A DNA stretch of 53,145 nucleotides from Arthrobacter sp. (GTDB lineage: Bacteria; Actinomycetota; Actinomycetes; Actinomycetales; Micrococcaceae): contig NZ_JAUNVV010000014.1 in the NCBI RefSeq assembly GCF_030540645.1, positions 1 through 53,145 of the forward strand, written 5' to 3'. Below, piece by piece: positions 27,320 through 37,000 of the stretch; the stretch's first letter is position 1, and every line of letters starts with the position of its first letter. The notes below the pieces were generated by a model. The model was given only the letters and a program-made list of their open reading frames with translations, was not told the origin of the DNA and ran no database searches. The position numbers were made by a program, and so were the translations under genes.

Positions 27320-28284
27320 GCCTTCCTGAACTGGGCCGGCTGGGCTTCGGTGCCGCCGGCATCGGCAACCTGTACCGCGCCATGGACGACGACGTTGCTG
27401 CCGCCACCTTGGCAGCGGCCTGGGACGCAGGCCTGCGCTACTTCGACACCGCGCCGCACTACGGGCTGGGTTTGTCGGAGCGCCGCCTCGGTGCATTCCT
27501 CACCACGAGGCCCCGTGACGAGTTTGTGATTTCCACGAAGGTTGGCAGGCTCTTGGAGCCGGTGGAGAACGCCGAAGGTGCCCGTGATTCGCAGGGCTTT
27601 GATGTGCCGGCAGACACCGTGCGGCACTGGGACCCCTCCGAAGCTGGGATTCGCCGCAGCATTGAGGACTCCCTGGAGCGCACCGGCCTGGACCGCATCG
27701 ACATTGCCTACCTGCACGACCCCGATGTCTACGACCTCGAAGCGGGCATCAACCAGGCGCTGCCCGCGCTTGAAAAGCTGCGCGAAGAAGGTCTGGTCAA
27801 GGCCATTGGCGTGGGCTCGAACTCCGCGGACGCACTGGCAGAATGCGTGGCACGTGCCGACATTGACGTGATCATGCTGGCTGGTCGCTACTCACTGCTG
27901 GAACAGCCGGCTGCCGTAGATCTGCTGCCGCTGTGCTTGGAGCGCAATGTTCAGGTGGCCAACTGTGGCGTCTACAACTCAGGCCTCCTGGCCCGGCCGG
28001 TGGTGCCGGATGACGCACACTACAACTATGAACCCGCCCCGGCGCAAATTCTGGCCCGGGCCAAGGCACTCGCTGCCTGCTGCGATGAATTCGGTGTGGA
28101 GCTGCCCGCAGCAGCCCTGCAGTTTGCGGTGAGTCACCCGGCGGTCTGCACTGTGGTGGTGGGCGCCTCCAACGCAAAGCAGATCAAGCAGACGGCTGAA
28201 CGCATGGCGGCCGTTATTCCGGCGGGTTTGTGGCCGGCATTGGTTGAGCGTGGCCTGTTGGATGAAAGCCTCCTTCATGTCTAG
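27316..28284 (+). CDS. Aldo-keto reductase, likely L-fucose dehydrogenase
   Basis: A 322-residue aldo-keto reductase starting at the ATG overlapping the mutarotase stop (GTG 27304 is possible but overlaps more). The catalytic tetrad is visible as D44, Y49 (PHYGLG), K75 and H134 (AYLHDPD). The C-terminal GASNAKQ segment fits the NAD(P) phosphate-binding region. It resembles D-threo-aldose 1-dehydrogenase/L-fucose dehydrogenase, which oxidises L-fucose to L-fucono-lactone, and the lactonase gene follows directly with a small overlap. The assignment of substrate rests on that context. Confidence 0.85.
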   Translation: MSLPELGRLGFGAAGIGNLYRAMDDDVAAATLAAAWDAGLRYFDTAPHYGLGLSERRLGAFLTTRPRDEFVISTKVGRLLEPVENAEGARDSQGFDVPADTVRHWDPSEAGIRRSIEDSLERTGLDRIDIAYLHDPDVYDLEAGINQALPALEKLREEGLVKAIGVGSNSADALAECVARADIDVIMLAGRYSLLEQPAAVDLLPLCLERNVQVANCGVYNSGLLARPVVPDDAHYNYEPAPAQILARAKALAACCDEFGVELPAAALQFAVSHPAVCTVVVGASNAKQIKQTAERMAAVIPAGLWPALVERGLLDESLLHV

Positions 28285-29179
28285 CTGCGCGTCCGACGCC
28301 GGTCGGGACGTTGCCGCTGTTGCCGAGCCGTTGGGATCAACAACGTTGCGCATCGACTCGCATCTGCATATATGGAAACCCGTTTCAGGCCAATATTCGT
28401 GGCTGACACCGGCCCATGGGGTCCTCTACGACACGTTTACACCGCACCAGGCCCGGCAGGCACTTTCGGCTGCCGGGGTGAGCCAGGCGATCCTGGTGCA
28501 GGCAGATGACACGGCCACCGACACAGAAACGATGCTGGACGCCGCCGCCGCCAATGACTGGATTATTGGAGTGGTGGGATGGCTGCCGCTGGAAGATCCG
28601 GCGGCCACTGCGGATTTGTTGGAAAAGTGGACGGCCAGCCCGGCGTTTTGCGGGGTGCGCACCTTGATCCATGACAATCCACGGCCCGACATTCTGGAGT
28701 TGGAGTCCGTCAGGAAGTCTCTGACCCTGGTAGCGCAGGCTGGGCTCCCCTTTGATGTTCCTGACGCTTTTCCCCGTCACCTCGGGCAGGTGGCTGACCT
28801 GGCCCGTGCGCTGCCGGAGCTCACAGTGGTGCTTGACCATCTAGGCAAGCCACCGCGTGGCGGTGCACCGGAGTCGATGAAACTCTGGGCGCAACAGCTG
28901 CGCGACGTGGCTTCACTGCCCAACACGGTGGCAAAAGTATCTGGGCTCCATACCGACACGGCAGAATTCTCAACCCCAGCGCTGAACCAGGTTTGGGAGA
29001 CTGCGCTGGAGGCGTTTGGCCCGGCACGGCTGATGTTTGGCGGGGACTGGCCGGTGAGCCTGCTCGGCGCCAGCTACGGGGATACCGTGGACGTCCTGGC
29101 CGCCTTGATCAACTCGCTGGAGTCCACGGATGCACAAATGGTGTGGGCTGGAACAGCGCAGCGTACGTACCGTCGGTAA
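28277..29179 (+). CDS. Amidohydrolase, likely L-fuconolactonase
   Basis: A 300-residue amidohydrolase-2 family protein. Metal ligands appear as H29-x-H31 in DSHLHIW near the N-terminus and D257 in MFGGDWPV, both typical of sugar lactonases of this family. I start it at ATG 28277, overlapping the previous gene by 8 bp; ATG 28262 and TTG 28244 are alternatives because no clear ribosome binding site decides. It opens L-fucono-lactone to L-fuconate, the substrate of the dehydratase that heads this operon. It is the last gene of the catabolic operon, and an operator copy lies 10 bp after its stop. Confidence 0.85.
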   Translation: MSSCASDAGRDVAAVAEPLGSTTLRIDSHLHIWKPVSGQYSWLTPAHGVLYDTFTPHQARQALSAAGVSQAILVQADDTATDTETMLDAAAANDWIIGVVGWLPLEDPAATADLLEKWTASPAFCGVRTLIHDNPRPDILELESVRKSLTLVAQAGLPFDVPDAFPRHLGQVADLARALPELTVVLDHLGKPPRGGAPESMKLWAQQLRDVASLPNTVAKVSGLHTDTAEFSTPALNQVWETALEAFGPARLMFGGDWPVSLLGASYGDTVDVLAALINSLESTDAQMVWAGTAQRTYRR

Positions 29180-29188
29180 CGGTTTCGT

Positions 29189-29203
29189 AAACATCGGATG
29201 TAT
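29189..29203. promoter_or_regulatory. Fucose-regulon operator copy, upstream of ABC transporter
   Basis: AAACATCGGATGTAT matches 14 of 15 positions of the palindrome at 24273. It lies just after the lactonase gene and about 195 bp before the transporter start, in the 218-bp gap between the two operons. Confidence 0.6.
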
Positions 29204-29354
29204 TGGCATCAAACGAGTGTGTTTGTGTTTTAAATAACATAACATGATGGAAGTCACGTTCGCCGGAAGCCCCGATGTACATGGCTAATGCCGGATATTT
29301 CAGAATCTAGTAGACGTATGCAGTTTCCGGTCAGTGGCGAATGGCTTCAAAAGA

Positions 29355-29370
29355 GGTCTGATGTCAGATC
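29355..29370. promoter_or_regulatory. Second operator variant before ABC transporter
   Basis: GGTCTGATGTCAGATC contains a perfect 5+2+5 palindrome TCTGA-TG-TCAGA (29357-29368). Its first ten bases are identical to the site in front of the regulator gene at 33872. It lies 28 bp before the ATPase start codon, so it probably overlaps the transcription start. Confidence 0.6.
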
Positions 29371-29397
29371 ATTTTGAATGAGGCTTGGAAGGACGGC

Positions 29398-30963
29398 ATG
29401 AGTAAGAAACTTCTTCGGATATCCGGGGTGAACAAGAGCTTTCCGGGGGTCAAGGCACTCTCCGAGATGCAGTTGGATCTCGGCCATAACGAGGTTTTGG
29501 CACTCGTTGGCGAAAACGGCGCCGGAAAATCCACGCTCATGAAGCTGCTTTCAGGTATTTACGTGCCGGATTCGGGCGCCTTTGAAATCGACGGTGACCA
29601 AGTGGTCATCAACGGCACCAAGCACGCCCAGGAACTGGGCATCAGCATCATCCACCAGGAATTCAACCTGATGCAGGATCTGACCGTGGCCCAAAACATC
29701 TACATTGGCCGCGAGCCCCGCATTGGCGGCGTCTTCCTGAGTGAGCGCGCGCTGAACCGCAAGGCCCGCCTGTTGTTCAACAAGATCAATATTGATCTTG
29801 ACCCCAAGGCGCGCGTCGGCGATTTGACGGTTGCCAAACAGCAGATGGTGGAAATTGCCAAGGCGCTCTCCTACAAATCACGCATTCTGATCATGGATGA
29901 GCCCACCGCTGCTTTGAATGACGCTGAGGTGGCCACCCTCCATGATTTGATCCGCAACTTCACGAATGAAGACACCGGTGTCATTTACATCTCGCACCGC
30001 ATGGATGAGCTCAAGGCCATCTCAGACCGCATCACAGTGATTCGCGACGGTCAGTACATTGACACCGTCGACACGGCCAGCACCACCATGCGCGAAGTCA
30101 TCAACTTGATGGTTGGCCGCGAAATTTCCGGCAACCAGCGTCCGGAAACCCATGCGCCAACCGATGAAGTCGTCCTGAAGGTCACCGGGTTGGAGACGAA
30201 GGACTTCCTGCGCAACATCAACTTCGACCTCCACAAGGGCGAAATCCTTGGTTTCGCCGGGCTCATGGGAGCAGGACGCACCGAGATCGCACGTGCCATT
30301 GTGGGGGCCGACCGTATTTCGGCTGGTTCCATTGAGCTCAATGGCAAGGCCGTGACCATCAGCAACCCTGCAGTGGCGGCCAGCATGGGCCTGGGCTATC
30401 TGTCCGAAGACCGGAAGCATTTGGGTCTCTTGCTGGAGCGTGACGTCAAAGACAACATCGCACTGAGCTCCTTGAAGATGTTCTCGCGCATGGGTGTGCT
30501 CGATGACAAGTCCATGAAGGCAACGGCCACCACCTACATCGACAAACTGCGTATCAAGACCCCGTCCAGCGCACAAATCGCCAAGAACCTCTCCGGAGGT
30601 AACCAGCAGAAGATCGTCATTGCCAAATGGCTGGTCAGGGACTGCGACATCCTGATCTTTGACGAGCCGACCCGGGGAATTGACGTTGGTGCCAAGGAAG
30701 AGATCTACACGCTGCTCAATGACTTGGTGGCACAAGGCAAATCCATCATCATGATCTCTTCGGAGTTGCCGGAAGTGCTGCGGCTCTCGCACCGGATTGC
30801 GGTGATGAGCGAGGGCAGGCTCACCGGCTTCCTGTCCAATGAGGATGCCAACCAGGAAAACATTATGGAATTGGCTACTCAGAACATTGAAAGTGCCGTC
30901 TTGACACCCCTCCCACCGTCCAGCGCGCAGAGCGCCTCAAAGCAAGAAAGCACGGCAAACTGA
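29398..30963 (+). CDS. Sugar ABC transporter ATP-binding protein (RbsA-like)
   Basis: A 521-residue protein with two fused ABC cassettes, as in RbsA/XylG. The first has Walker A GENGAGKST and Walker B ILIMDEPTAAL. The second has a degenerate Walker A (GLMGAGRTEIA), signature LSGGNQQK and Walker B ILIFDEPTRGID. I start it at ATG 29398 behind GGAAGGA. It powers import of the fucose-derived sugar with the permease and lipoprotein encoded next. The permease start overlaps its stop (TGATG). Codons and layout look native to the locus. Confidence 0.9.
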   Translation: MSKKLLRISGVNKSFPGVKALSEMQLDLGHNEVLALVGENGAGKSTLMKLLSGIYVPDSGAFEIDGDQVVINGTKHAQELGISIIHQEFNLMQDLTVAQNIYIGREPRIGGVFLSERALNRKARLLFNKINIDLDPKARVGDLTVAKQQMVEIAKALSYKSRILIMDEPTAALNDAEVATLHDLIRNFTNEDTGVIYISHRMDELKAISDRITVIRDGQYIDTVDTASTTMREVINLMVGREISGNQRPETHAPTDEVVLKVTGLETKDFLRNINFDLHKGEILGFAGLMGAGRTEIARAIVGADRISAGSIELNGKAVTISNPAVAASMGLGYLSEDRKHLGLLLERDVKDNIALSSLKMFSRMGVLDDKSMKATATTYIDKLRIKTPSSAQIAKNLSGGNQQKIVIAKWLVRDCDILIFDEPTRGIDVGAKEEIYTLLNDLVAQGKSIIMISSELPEVLRLSHRIAVMSEGRLTGFLSNEDANQENIMELATQNIESAVLTPLPPSSAQSASKQESTAN

Positions 30964-31985
30964 TGACACTGACCAAGGAAGATGCGCAATCCGCCACGGT
31001 TGCCAGCTACAAAAAATCAGAACTCAACACCCGGATTCGGGCCAGTTTCCAGCAGCTGCTTGCGTTTGCAAGCCTGTTGGCGTTGGTGCTCTTCTTCTCC
31101 GTGGCAAGCTCGAACTTTTACCAAGCGGCAAACCTGTCCAATATTCTGCTCTCCACAGTGGTAACGGGACTTTTGGCATTGGGAACCACCTTTGTCATCA
31201 TCACCGGCGGCATCGACCTGTCCATTGGAACGGGCATGACCTTGTGCTCGGTCATGACGGCCTACTTTATGACCCAGCTGGGCCTTCCCATGATTGTGGG
31301 AGTGCTCGGCGGCGTGCTGTTCGGTGCCCTCATTGGTTGTACCAACGGATTCTTCGTTGCGGTGCTGAAGATCCCCTCATTCATCGCCACACTGGCCATG
31401 ATGATGGTTGCTGCCGGCCTGGCCCTGGTCATCTCCGGGACGAAGCCGATCTACACCAACGAGGTTGAGGGCTTCCAGTCGATTTTTGCCCTGGGCAAGT
31501 CGATCCCGGGCCTGGTTATCCCCAATGCCGTCTTCATCTTGTTCGCTGCTGCCATCGTGGCAGGAGTGGTCTTGTCCAAGACCGTCCTTGGCCGCTACAC
31601 GTACTCCATCGGCAGCAACGAACAGGCAACGGCCCTCTCCGGTGTCAACGTGACCAAGTGGACCGTCATGATCTACACATTTGCCGGCGCCTTCACCGGG
31701 CTGGCCGGCGTCATTGCCGCAGCCCGCCTCAACTCGGCCCAGCCCGCAGGTGGCATGGGCTTGGAGCTTCAGGCGATTGCCGCCGTCGTCATCGGCGGAA
31801 CATCACTGGCTGGCGGCAAGGGCTCCATCATTGGCACCGTCATTGGTGCGCTGATCATGTCGGTGCTGACCAACGGCCTGTCCATCATGTCGATCCCGCA
31901 GGAATGGCAGCAAGTTGCCGTCGGCGTCGTGATTCTGCTCGCCGTCTACCTGGACATGGTGCGACGCAAGAAAACCGTCAAATAG
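30963..31985 (+). CDS. Sugar ABC transporter permease (RbsC-like)
   Basis: A 340-residue permease of the BPD_transp_2 (RbsC/AraH) family with about nine or ten hydrophobic segments after a 45-residue cytoplasmic N-terminus. The segment TTFVIITGGIDLSIG and the later GLELQAIAAVVIGGTSLAGGKG are the diagnostic motifs of this class; the latter contacts the ATPase. A single permease gene suggests a homodimer. Its substrate in this locus is probably L-fucose or a fucoside. Confidence 0.9.
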   Translation: MTLTKEDAQSATVASYKKSELNTRIRASFQQLLAFASLLALVLFFSVASSNFYQAANLSNILLSTVVTGLLALGTTFVIITGGIDLSIGTGMTLCSVMTAYFMTQLGLPMIVGVLGGVLFGALIGCTNGFFVAVLKIPSFIATLAMMMVAAGLALVISGTKPIYTNEVEGFQSIFALGKSIPGLVIPNAVFILFAAAIVAGVVLSKTVLGRYTYSIGSNEQATALSGVNVTKWTVMIYTFAGAFTGLAGVIAAARLNSAQPAGGMGLELQAIAAVVIGGTSLAGGKGSIIGTVIGALIMSVLTNGLSIMSIPQEWQQVAVGVVILLAVYLDMVRRKKTVK

Positions 31986-32049
31986 ATTCTCAAAAACCGC
32001 GGTTCCCGCAACAGATTCGTCCAAGTGTTTATACAAAGGAGTAAGACCC

Positions 32050-33033
32050 ATGCAAAGAAGAAAATTTCTCGCCCTAGCCTCGGTGGCTGCAGTATCCCTG
32101 GGCCTTGCAGCCTGTGACACGGAGGCCGCTGCGCCTGCCGGTGGTGGCGCCAGCGCCGGCGGCAAGCCGTATATCGCCATTGTCTCAAAGGGCTTCCAGC
32201 ACCAGTTCTGGCAGTCAGTGAAGCAAGGCGCTGAAAAGGCAGCCAAGGAATTCGATGTTGAGATTTCGTTCGAAGGCCCTGACAAGGAAACCAACGTTCA
32301 GCAGCAGATGGACCAGCTGAACAACGCCATGGCCAAGAACCCCCAGGCGCTGGCCTTGGCAGCATTGGATTCCAAGGCCGCAGAAGGCGTGCTGCAGGAT
32401 GCCAAGGCAAAGAACATCCCCGTCATTGCCTTCGACTCCGGTGTAGATTCAGATATCCCGTTGGCCACGGCTTCCACTGACAACAAGGCTGCCGCGGCTG
32501 AAGCCGCAAAGCACATGGCTGAACTGCTCGGTAACAAGGGCGCGATTGGCATCATCAGCCACTCCCAGACGGCCACCTCAGGCACCGACCGTCGCGATGG
32601 CTTCGTGGACTACATGAAGGCCAACGCACCGGACATCAAGATCGTTGACGTGCAGTACGCGGACGGCGACCAGGCCAAGTCCACGGACGCCGCCAAGGCC
32701 ATGATGACCGCCAACCCGGACTTGGCAGGCATGTACGGCACCAACGAAGGCGCAGCCATCGGCATTGTCAACGCTGTCAAGGAGATGAGCAAGACCGGCA
32801 AGCTGGTCATCGTCGGCTTCGACTCCGGCAAGGCCCAGATGGACGCCATCAAGGACGGCCTCATGGCTGGCGCAGTCACCCAGAACCCCGTGGGCATCGG
32901 CTACGAGACGGTCAAGGCCGCCGTTGCCGCCATCAAGGGCGAAAAGGTTGAGAAGGTCATCGACACCGGCTTCTACTGGTACGACAAGACCAACATCGCC
33001 GATCCCAAGATCGCCGCGAACCTGTACGAGTAG
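32050..33033 (+). CDS. Sugar ABC transporter substrate-binding lipoprotein
   Basis: A 327-residue periplasmic-binding-protein family protein (Peripla_BP_4, RbsB type). The signal sequence MQRRKFLALASVAAVSLG ends in the lipobox LAAC, so the protein is a lipoprotein tethered to the membrane. The Thr/Gly/Ala-rich linker is followed by two Rossmann-like lobes (IAIVSKGF, VIAFDSGVDS, GTNEGAAIG, IVGFDSGKAQ). An AAGGAG ribosome binding site precedes the ATG. It probably binds L-fucose or a short fucoside and delivers it to the permease. A large hairpin follows the gene, marking the operon end. Confidence 0.9.
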   Translation: MQRRKFLALASVAAVSLGLAACDTEAAAPAGGGASAGGKPYIAIVSKGFQHQFWQSVKQGAEKAAKEFDVEISFEGPDKETNVQQQMDQLNNAMAKNPQALALAALDSKAAEGVLQDAKAKNIPVIAFDSGVDSDIPLATASTDNKAAAAEAAKHMAELLGNKGAIGIISHSQTATSGTDRRDGFVDYMKANAPDIKIVDVQYADGDQAKSTDAAKAMMTANPDLAGMYGTNEGAAIGIVNAVKEMSKTGKLVIVGFDSGKAQMDAIKDGLMAGAVTQNPVGIGYETVKAAVAAIKGEKVEKVIDTGFYWYDKTNIADPKIAANLYE

Positions 33034-33043
33034 GCTTCACTGG

Positions 33044-33116
33044 ACCGGCCCGTCCCGGTGGCAGGAGAACACATTCACGTGTTGTTCCGCCATCGGGCCG
33101 GGCCGGTTTCGTTTAA
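33044..33116 (+). terminator. Long hairpin after the ABC transporter operon
   Basis: Arms at 33044-33061 (ACCGGCCCGTCCCGGTGG) and 33090-33107 pair over 18 bases with two mismatches; a short T-rich run TTTCGTTT follows. It sits 10 bp after the binding-protein stop and is a probable terminator. Confidence 0.65.
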
Positions 33117-33185
33117 GCACTAGCTTGCTAAGGATTTTCCAGGCACGACGGCGTCCAGCGCACCTGTTGCTGCGTGTGGCGGGGC

Positions 33186-33857
33186 CTAGAGCGCTTGCCG
33201 CAGCCAGTGCTCTACGCCACTGATGTGAACAGTCACCAGGGCCCTGGTGAGTTCAATGTCGCCGCGCTCCAGCGCTTCGATGATGGCCGTATGCTCCGAG
33301 AGAGTGCGGTCCACAGCTTTTTCCTGGGTGAGGCCACGCCAAATACGGGCACGGACAGTGCTGCTTGAAAGTGAGTCCAGCACACTCTCCAAGTAGGAGT
33401 TGTTTGCGGCTGCCGTAATCAGTCCGTGGAACACAAGATCGTGCTCAACCAGGGATTCAACGCTGGTTTGCTCATCAATGTTGTCCATCGTGGCACGCAG
33501 GGTGGCGATTTGTTCCGCGGTGATGAGCCTTGCGGCTGTGGCTGCAGCCGCAGGTTCAAGCATGCGGCGGACCTCAAAGATCTCCAGGATGGTTTCATCC
33601 TGATGCAGGTCGACAATAAACGTCATGGCCTCAGTGAGCAGCTTCGGCTCCAGACTGGTCACGTAGGTCCCATCGCCGCGACGCACATCCAAGACACGTA
33701 TGATCTCTAACGCCTTGACGGCTTCCCGGAGTGAACTCCGGGAAAGACCCAGCTTCTCGCTGAGTTCCTTCTCGGGAGGTAGCCGGTCGCCTGCGGCAAG
33801 CTCTCCGGAGATGATCATGTCCTTGATCTTGGTGATTGCTTCGTCGGTTACGGCCAT
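33186..33857 (-). CDS. FadR-type GntR regulator, likely fucose/lactate regulon repressor
   Basis: A 223-residue GntR-family protein. The winged helix-turn-helix occupies about 1-70 (LPPEKELSEKLGLSRSSLREAV, then RRGDGTYV) and an all-helical FCD ligand-binding domain follows, with D/H metal-type positions in EHDLVFHGLI, HTAIIEAL and the final H near the C-terminus. It sits between the transporter operon and the surface fucosidase gene. A site with the regulon's TCTGATGT core lies 14 bp before its start, which suggests autoregulation. I infer it represses the fucose genes and lutABC and is released by a pathway intermediate or lactate; the ligand cannot be read from sequence. FadR-family lactate regulators are relatives. 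Confidence 0.85.
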   Translation of the reverse strand: MAVTDEAITKIKDMIISGELAAGDRLPPEKELSEKLGLSRSSLREAVKALEIIRVLDVRRGDGTYVTSLEPKLLTEAMTFIVDLHQDETILEIFEVRRMLEPAAAATAARLITAEQIATLRATMDNIDEQTSVESLVEHDLVFHGLITAAANNSYLESVLDSLSSSTVRARIWRGLTQEKAVDRTLSEHTAIIEALERGDIELTRALVTVHISGVEHWLRQAL

Positions 33858-33870
33858 AGCAACAGTCTAG

Positions 33871-33883
33871 TGGTCTGATGTTT
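33871..33883. promoter_or_regulatory. Operator variant upstream of the GntR regulator
   Basis: TGGTCTGATGTTT on the plus strand (AAACATCAGACCA on the gene strand). It combines one half like the 24273 palindrome (AAACATC) with one like the 29355 site (GGTCTGATGT). It lies 14-26 bp before the regulator start codon. Confidence 0.6.
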
Positions 33884-33969
33884 GCTTTACCGGGTGTGGC
33901 ACTCCGGCGGCAACGGTCCATTCCTTGAATCATGTCGACGGCGGCGTCTCGGCTACTGCGTTAAGCAAC

Positions 33970-34000
33970 TGTGCCCGGCACCTGTGAGGAACCGGGCACA
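33970..34000 (-). terminator. Hairpin after surface fucosidase gene
   Basis: A 9-bp perfect stem (TGTGCCCGG at 33970-33978 with CCGGGCACA at 33992-34000) lies just past the fucosidase stop. The long T-rich run is on the plus-strand right side (34004-34026), so it terminates best in the plus direction, but it may work both ways. Confidence 0.55.
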
Positions 34001-34033
34001 GCCTTTATTTATTTATTCTTTTTTGCAGGCGAA

Positions 34034-37000
34034 CTAGGCGCGCTTGCCACGGCGGCGGACCACCATGACGAAGACGCCGCCGGCGATCAACAATGTCAAA
34101 GCCAAGAAGAGGCTTGATGTGGCATTGGCTCCCGTGTGGGCTAGATCGTCATTCGTTGTTCCGGCCCCTGCAGCAGACCCGGCCTTGGTTGTTGCAGACG
34201 CAGTTGCGGAGTTGCTTGCACTTGCGCTGGACGTTGCCGTGCTTGTGGCATTTGCGGCAGCGGTCACCGTCAGCGAGATGCTGACTGTGGCACTCTCCCC
34301 AGCGTTGTCAGTGCCGGTGATGATCACTGTGTGCACACCAGCCGGAACCGTTTCAGGCACCTTCGTGGTGAGGGCTACGCTCCCGTCCGTCGCGACAGTG
34401 GAGGTACCCAGCACAACGGGATCTGAATGCAACGTGAACGTCGCAGTGCTGCCCGGCTTGAAGTTCTCGCCGGTGATTGTCAGATCAGCACCTGCTGCCA
34501 CTGTTGTCGAGCTCAGGAAGCCTGAAGGCTCATCCGCCGCCGGCGGGGTAGTGGCATCAGGAGTAGCTGTAGACGTGGGCGTCTCCGTGGGTGTATCCGT
34601 GGCCGAAGGTGTCGGTGTAGCCGTAGCCGTCGCAGACGGGGTCGGCGTGGGCGTCACTACGGCCGCGTTGACTTTGAGGGAAGCTGAAGCTGAATTTGCT
34701 CCCTGAGTGGCCACGACGGTGAAGTCTCCTGCCGAGGTATCGGCCGGAATCGTAACGGTCAAAGTGGCGCTGCCCTGGGCATCGGCGGTTGCCTTGCCCA
34801 AGGTGATTGCACCAGGGCGCAATTCAACAGTGACCTCCTGACCGGGGGTGAAGCCAGTCAACGTGAGTTTGTTGGTTTCTCCGGCAGTTACGGTAGCAGT
34901 CTCCACTGTGACGGTGGGGGTGGCGGGTGCCACGCCCTCATCAACTACCCAGCCTTGATCAGCGCGCTTGGCGAAGTTATCCGCCAAGGACTTTCCGCCG
35001 ATCAATGCAGGTGTGCCGTTTCCATAGGTGGTGACAGTGATGGGTGCAGCAGCGGTGCCGTAACCCCAGAATGGGGTGTCGGACGCTGCACAGTCAGTAC
35101 CGGCCTTGAAATGAATGGTTGCACTTGTGGCGATTTCAGTCTGACGGAATTGTTCCATCGAGTTGAAGGGCCGGGCTTCGGTACCGATCCCTGCGACAGG
35201 GGCCTGGCAGTCAACGTAGAGATCCTTGATGGGGGCCGGAGCCGCTGCCAAGGTTCCATACAGGGAAACGTTCGCGAAGAACGCGGGCGTCCGCGTGCCC
35301 TTCACTGTGACTCGGAATTCCTGTGCAGTGGTGGTGTTGAACTTCAGGATGCGCAGTACGCCGACGGTGCCGGCTTCGGTGACCTTCGTCCACACTCCAT
35401 TGAGCTTTGCCTCAACAAGGAAGCCGTCCACGTTCTGTCCGTGGTTCAAAACATCCTCAGACAAGGCGATTCGGTCAACGGCCTTGGCCGAGCCCAAATT
35501 GATTTCGAAGCTCTGGCCAGCAGCTAGACCCTGCGTTGCAGAAGAACGGAAGTTCCCATCGGTGAGCAGTGCCGAAGCCTCGCCGTTGATGGAAACCGGC
35601 AGGCCCAAGGCGTGGTCCTGGCTAAATGCCTTCGCCCGTTCTTCGGTGAAGCCAGCCAAAGCCTTATTGGAGGTTTCCGCGAACTTGCCCGTCGTGGTGG
35701 GCGGAACGTTGAGCAACAGCACTGCGTTGCGTCCAGCTGAGTCGTGGTACTTGCCAAGCATCTCAGTCGGTGACTTTGGTGCGTCATTCGGGTGCGCGAA
35801 CCAACCCTGGGTCAGCTTCATGTCGGCTTCTCCCGGCCACCAGTGCAGGTTGTTGGCAGCACCGGTCTTGACGGCCGTAAGCATGGACTTCGTGGAGCCA
35901 AGATTTGCTTCGCCGTCCGGGGTGACGGAAGAAATCTTGCCACCGTCTGTCGGCGTCTTGACAGGGAGTACGCCCCACTCGTTGTCGCGTGCCGTTCCCT
36001 GTTCATTGCCGATCCACTTGATGTGGTTGCCGCCCACAGCCACCAGGGCGTGGGGTTGTAGTTGGGCGATCATGTCGTAGAACGCCGGGTAGTCGTAGAA
36101 TTCCTGCTTGCCCGTATTGCCCTGGGCGCCGTCGAACCATACCTCGTCGACCTGGCCGTACTGGGTCAGGACTTCATATAGCGTGTTGAGGAAGAACGCG
36201 CCGTAATCGGTTGCCTGGTACTTGAACGTAGGGAGGTCCTTGCCTGCCCTGTCGTCGTTGGTGACCAGTGTCGGGATGGTGCGTTCCTGCTTGGCGCTAC
36301 CGTTGCCAAATACGCCCGAAACTTCCTGGTTGGAGTCGGCGGGGGACATGTAGAGTCCCACCTTCATGCCATATTTATGTGCGGCGTCGGTGAACTCCTT
36401 CACCACATCACCCTTGCCACCCTTCCATGGGGAGGATGCCACTGTGTAGGGGGTGTAGCGAGACGGGTACGACATGAATCCATCGTGGTGCTTGACCGTC
36501 AGGACCGTGTAACGGAATCCGTTGTCACGCAGAGTCTTAACCCAGCTGTCAGCGTTGAAGTCCGTGGGATTGAACCGTGCGGGGTCCTCGGTGCCGTTGC
36601 CCCACTCTTGGTTGTAGAAAGTGTTGATGCCGAAGTGCACGAATGCGGTTTGGCGAGCTTCCTGCCATTCGAGCTGGGGCAGCGTGGGGCGAACCAGGGC
36701 TGACTTGGCCAAAACGTTGGCTGCACAGTCGCCCGTGCTGACAGAAACGTAGTTGGCAGGGTCCAACAGCAGCGGCTCACAAACTTCAGGTTCGGCCTCG
36801 ACCAGCTCCTGGTACTTGACGGCTGCCGCGTCATAGCCAGCGGTCAGGGCGGCAAAACGGGTCTTGTCCAGCGAACCCTTGAACGTGCGGGTATTGCTGG
36901 CTTCCTTGACTTCTGCGCCGAAGCTGGCGGTGGAGGTTGCGCTCTGGTTCTTGACGGCCTGAGCACCCTTGAGGGGGGTCAGGAGTTTCCCGTCCATGCC

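Noticed and set aside
34560..34680. Low-complexity DNA repeat inside the surface fucosidase gene
   Set aside because: It encodes the Pro/Thr-rich linker of the protein and is explained by that, not by a separate repeat element.
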